Shown in pieces: positions 15,710 to 16,697 of a DNA stretch of 16,697 nt (position 1 is the first letter of the stretch; each line of letters begins with the position of its first letter). The notes below the pieces were generated by a model. It was not told where the DNA came from. It was given only the letters and a program-made list of their open reading frames with translations, and did not search any database. The position numbers and the translations under genes are program-made. Location of the stretch: positions 1 through 16,697 of the forward strand of contig NZ_JAILQF010000367.1 in NCBI RefSeq assembly GCF_024699075.1, in the 5' to 3' direction. The DNA is from Butyrivibrio sp. (lineage in GTDB: Bacteria; Bacillota_A; Clostridia; Lachnospirales; Lachnospiraceae).

Positions 15710-15748
15710 AGTAAAAGAACTAAAACCTGAGCATTAGTTCTTTTTACT
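15710..15748. terminator. Intrinsic terminator, bidirectional form
   Basis: AGTAAAAGAACTAA (15710-15723) pairs with 15734-15748 with one bulge. The GAACTAA/TTAGTTC core is flanked by an A-run on one side and TTTTT on the other, so it could stop transcription in either direction. Confidence 0.75.
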
Positions 15749-15779
15749 ATATATCTCATCAATACCCCTCATAAGAGAG

Positions 15780-15821
15780 TGCAGGCACCCGCAATATTGC
15801 AGATGCCTGCATTTCTTTTTT
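15780..15821 (+). terminator. Intrinsic terminator
   Basis: TGCAGGCA (15780-15787) and TGCCTGCA (15804-15811) form a perfect stem, followed by TTTCTTTTTT. The loop contains the palindrome GCAATATTGC, which can fold as a small inner stem. Confidence 0.88.
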
Positions 15822-15945
15822 ATTAAAAATCATCAAATAAAAATCAAAATAATATAAAAATATGATATTTTGTATGATGACTAAAATGTTAACCTAGGTA
15901 TAGTAAATTTCTTGGGAAATATGTTAAATGAAAGGGAGATGATTC

Positions 15946-16158
15946 ATGAGCATTCACAAGCTGAATGACAGTAAAGCCAAAAAAGGGACGTTCATAGTGG
16001 AAATTCAGCACCAGGAAAAAGGTAGTTGGCAGGGGAAAGTCACTTGGGCGGAAGGCGGACGCAAGGAAGTCTTCAGAAGTACTCTTGAGCTGATCAAGAT
16101 GATGGACAGCGCTGTTAACGACAACGAAGAGGCTACAGAGGCCTCATCTGTTTCTTAA
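15946..16158 (+). CDS. Small protein of unknown function, paralogous to the next gene's C-terminal domain
   Basis: A 70-residue soluble protein that I do not recognise as a named family. Residues 14-57 form one compact domain: a strand GTFIVEIQHQ, a WQGKVTW turn-strand, and an amphipathic helix FRSTLELIKMMDSAV. The tail after residue 58 is acidic and Ser/Thr-rich. The same domain recurs at the C-terminus of the protein encoded immediately downstream, with conserved W-Q-G, the second strand ending in W, F and the E-L-I-x-x-M-D helix. A strong ribosome binding site (AAAGGGAGAT) precedes the ATG. It follows a triple hairpin, so it begins a new transcription unit. No catalytic motif, signal peptide or membrane segment is visible; a small binding or adaptor role is only a guess. 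Confidence 0.8.
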   Translation: MSIHKLNDSKAKKGTFIVEIQHQEKGSWQGKVTWAEGGRKEVFRSTLELIKMMDSAVNDNEEATEASSVS

Positions 16159-16169
16159 GGAGCCGGGGC

Positions 16170-16637
16170 ATGGAAGTACTGGAGAGTAGAGAACAGAAAT
16201 TATACGCACCTAACTTAATATGTGTGGGCATTGATAGATGTGAGAACGGAGACTTTAGTGGAAGGATTTGGGAGCCATATAATGTTGAACCGTTTGAATT
16301 CACAGGTATCAATGAAATGGTAATTCACATGGACGATCTTTACGACGGATGGAATTACCCGCAGAGAGCATTGAATGAGCGTAGCCTTCTGCGTACTCAC
16401 GTAGCAACAAAATCAAATATTAAAAGAGATGATAGCTTTGGAGACAAGATCGAGCGCCTTCAGAAGATGAGAGGCGAGGTCGGAACCTTTGTTATTCAGG
16501 TCAGGTACAGACAACATGCCACATGGCAGGGAGTGGTTGTGTGGACTGAAGAGAATAAAAGGGGAACTTTTCAGAGTGCGATGGAACTTATTCATCTCAT
16601 GGATCATGCAATAAGTAAAGGGTTACTTATCAAGTGA
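16170..16637 (+). CDS. Protein of unknown function with two apparent copies of the small paralogue domain
   Basis: A 155-residue soluble protein. Residues 105-148 clearly match the 70-residue protein encoded just upstream (GTFVIQVRYRQHATWQG..., then FQSAMELIHLMDHAI). Residues 15-58 appear to be a diverged copy: aligned without gaps at an offset of 90 residues, F29/W119, G31/G121, F44/F134, E49/E139, M54/M144 and D55/D145 correspond, with matching alternation of hydrophobic residues in the preceding strand. The two are joined by a charged linker (about 60-104). AAGGAG overlaps the stop codon of the upstream gene, so the two genes are translationally coupled. No known family, signal peptide or membrane segment was recognised. 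Confidence 0.82.
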   Translation: MEVLESREQKLYAPNLICVGIDRCENGDFSGRIWEPYNVEPFEFTGINEMVIHMDDLYDGWNYPQRALNERSLLRTHVATKSNIKRDDSFGDKIERLQKMRGEVGTFVIQVRYRQHATWQGVVVWTEENKRGTFQSAMELIHLMDHAISKGLLIK

Positions 16638-16697
16638 TCTGAAAACCACAAGCTGACTAAGGGTTAAAAGAGGACTGAATATACCAGGCGGTGCCGC
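16638..16697. other. Window end, no feature recognised
   Basis: These 60 bases follow the last stop codon and contain no start codon with a ribosome binding site. Whatever follows lies outside the window. Confidence 0.5.

Larger units (their letters stand above)
15619..15945. other. Non-coding region with three successive hairpins
   Basis: No gene is seen in these 327 bases. Hairpins occupy 15671-15708, 15710-15748 and 15780-15821. The remaining part (15822-15930) is very AT-rich and should hold the promoter of the small gene pair. A TATAGT at 15899-15904 is a possible -10 without a good -35. Confidence 0.6.

Noticed and set aside
16687..16697. GGCGGTGCCGC resembling an RfaH ops element
   Set aside because: Only the first six bases match ops and the site is cut off by the window edge; RfaH systems are not expected in this group.

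Overview
The window looks like chromosomal DNA of an AT-rich Firmicute, most likely a Lachnospiraceae member of the Butyrivibrio/Pseudobutyrivibrio/Roseburia type. This is an inference from codon use, strong purine-rich ribosome binding sites, intrinsic terminators, plant-glycan utilisation genes and a teichoic-acid-like surface polymer cluster. No rRNA, tRNA, CRISPR array, transposase or integrase gene was seen.

Left part (1-5804): the 3' part of a PfkB-family sugar kinase is convergent with an AraC-family regulator. A 437-base divergent region full of ACACC-core repeats separates that regulator from a large cytoplasmic GH127-type beta-L-arabinofuranosidase. The AraC protein probably controls this glycosidase. 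The enzyme carries a three-copy 36-base in-frame tandem repeat. A single-gene unit for a formate/nitrite channel follows, with a good promoter and similar hairpins on both sides.

Middle part (6076-15618): a SARP/BTAD regulator with a C-terminal region resembling a degenerate GGDEF domain lies upstream of a co-directional eight-gene surface polymer cluster. In order: DUF4422 protein, LicD-family phosphotransferase, IspD/TarI-like cytidylyltransferase, CDP-glycerol/ribitol glycerophosphotransferase (TagF/TarL family), membrane acyltransferase, TagG-like ABC permease, TagH-like ATPase and an NAD-dependent epimerase/reductase. Together these suggest that a CDP-activated alditol or related group is made, transferred onto a polymer, possibly acylated, and exported by the ABC pair. 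Initiating TagO/TagA-type enzymes are not in the window. The leader before the first cluster gene holds a promoter with a 17-base palindrome, a classical terminator hairpin and a long-range pairing that could mask the first ribosome binding site. More hairpins and terminators lie inside the cluster.

Right part (15619-16697): three consecutive hairpins, at least two of them terminator-like, close the cluster. Then comes a translationally coupled pair of small unrecognised genes. Their products share a roughly 45-residue domain, and the second protein appears to hold two copies exactly 90 residues apart. This domain and the SARP-GGDEF-like regulator are the best candidates for undescribed biology here.
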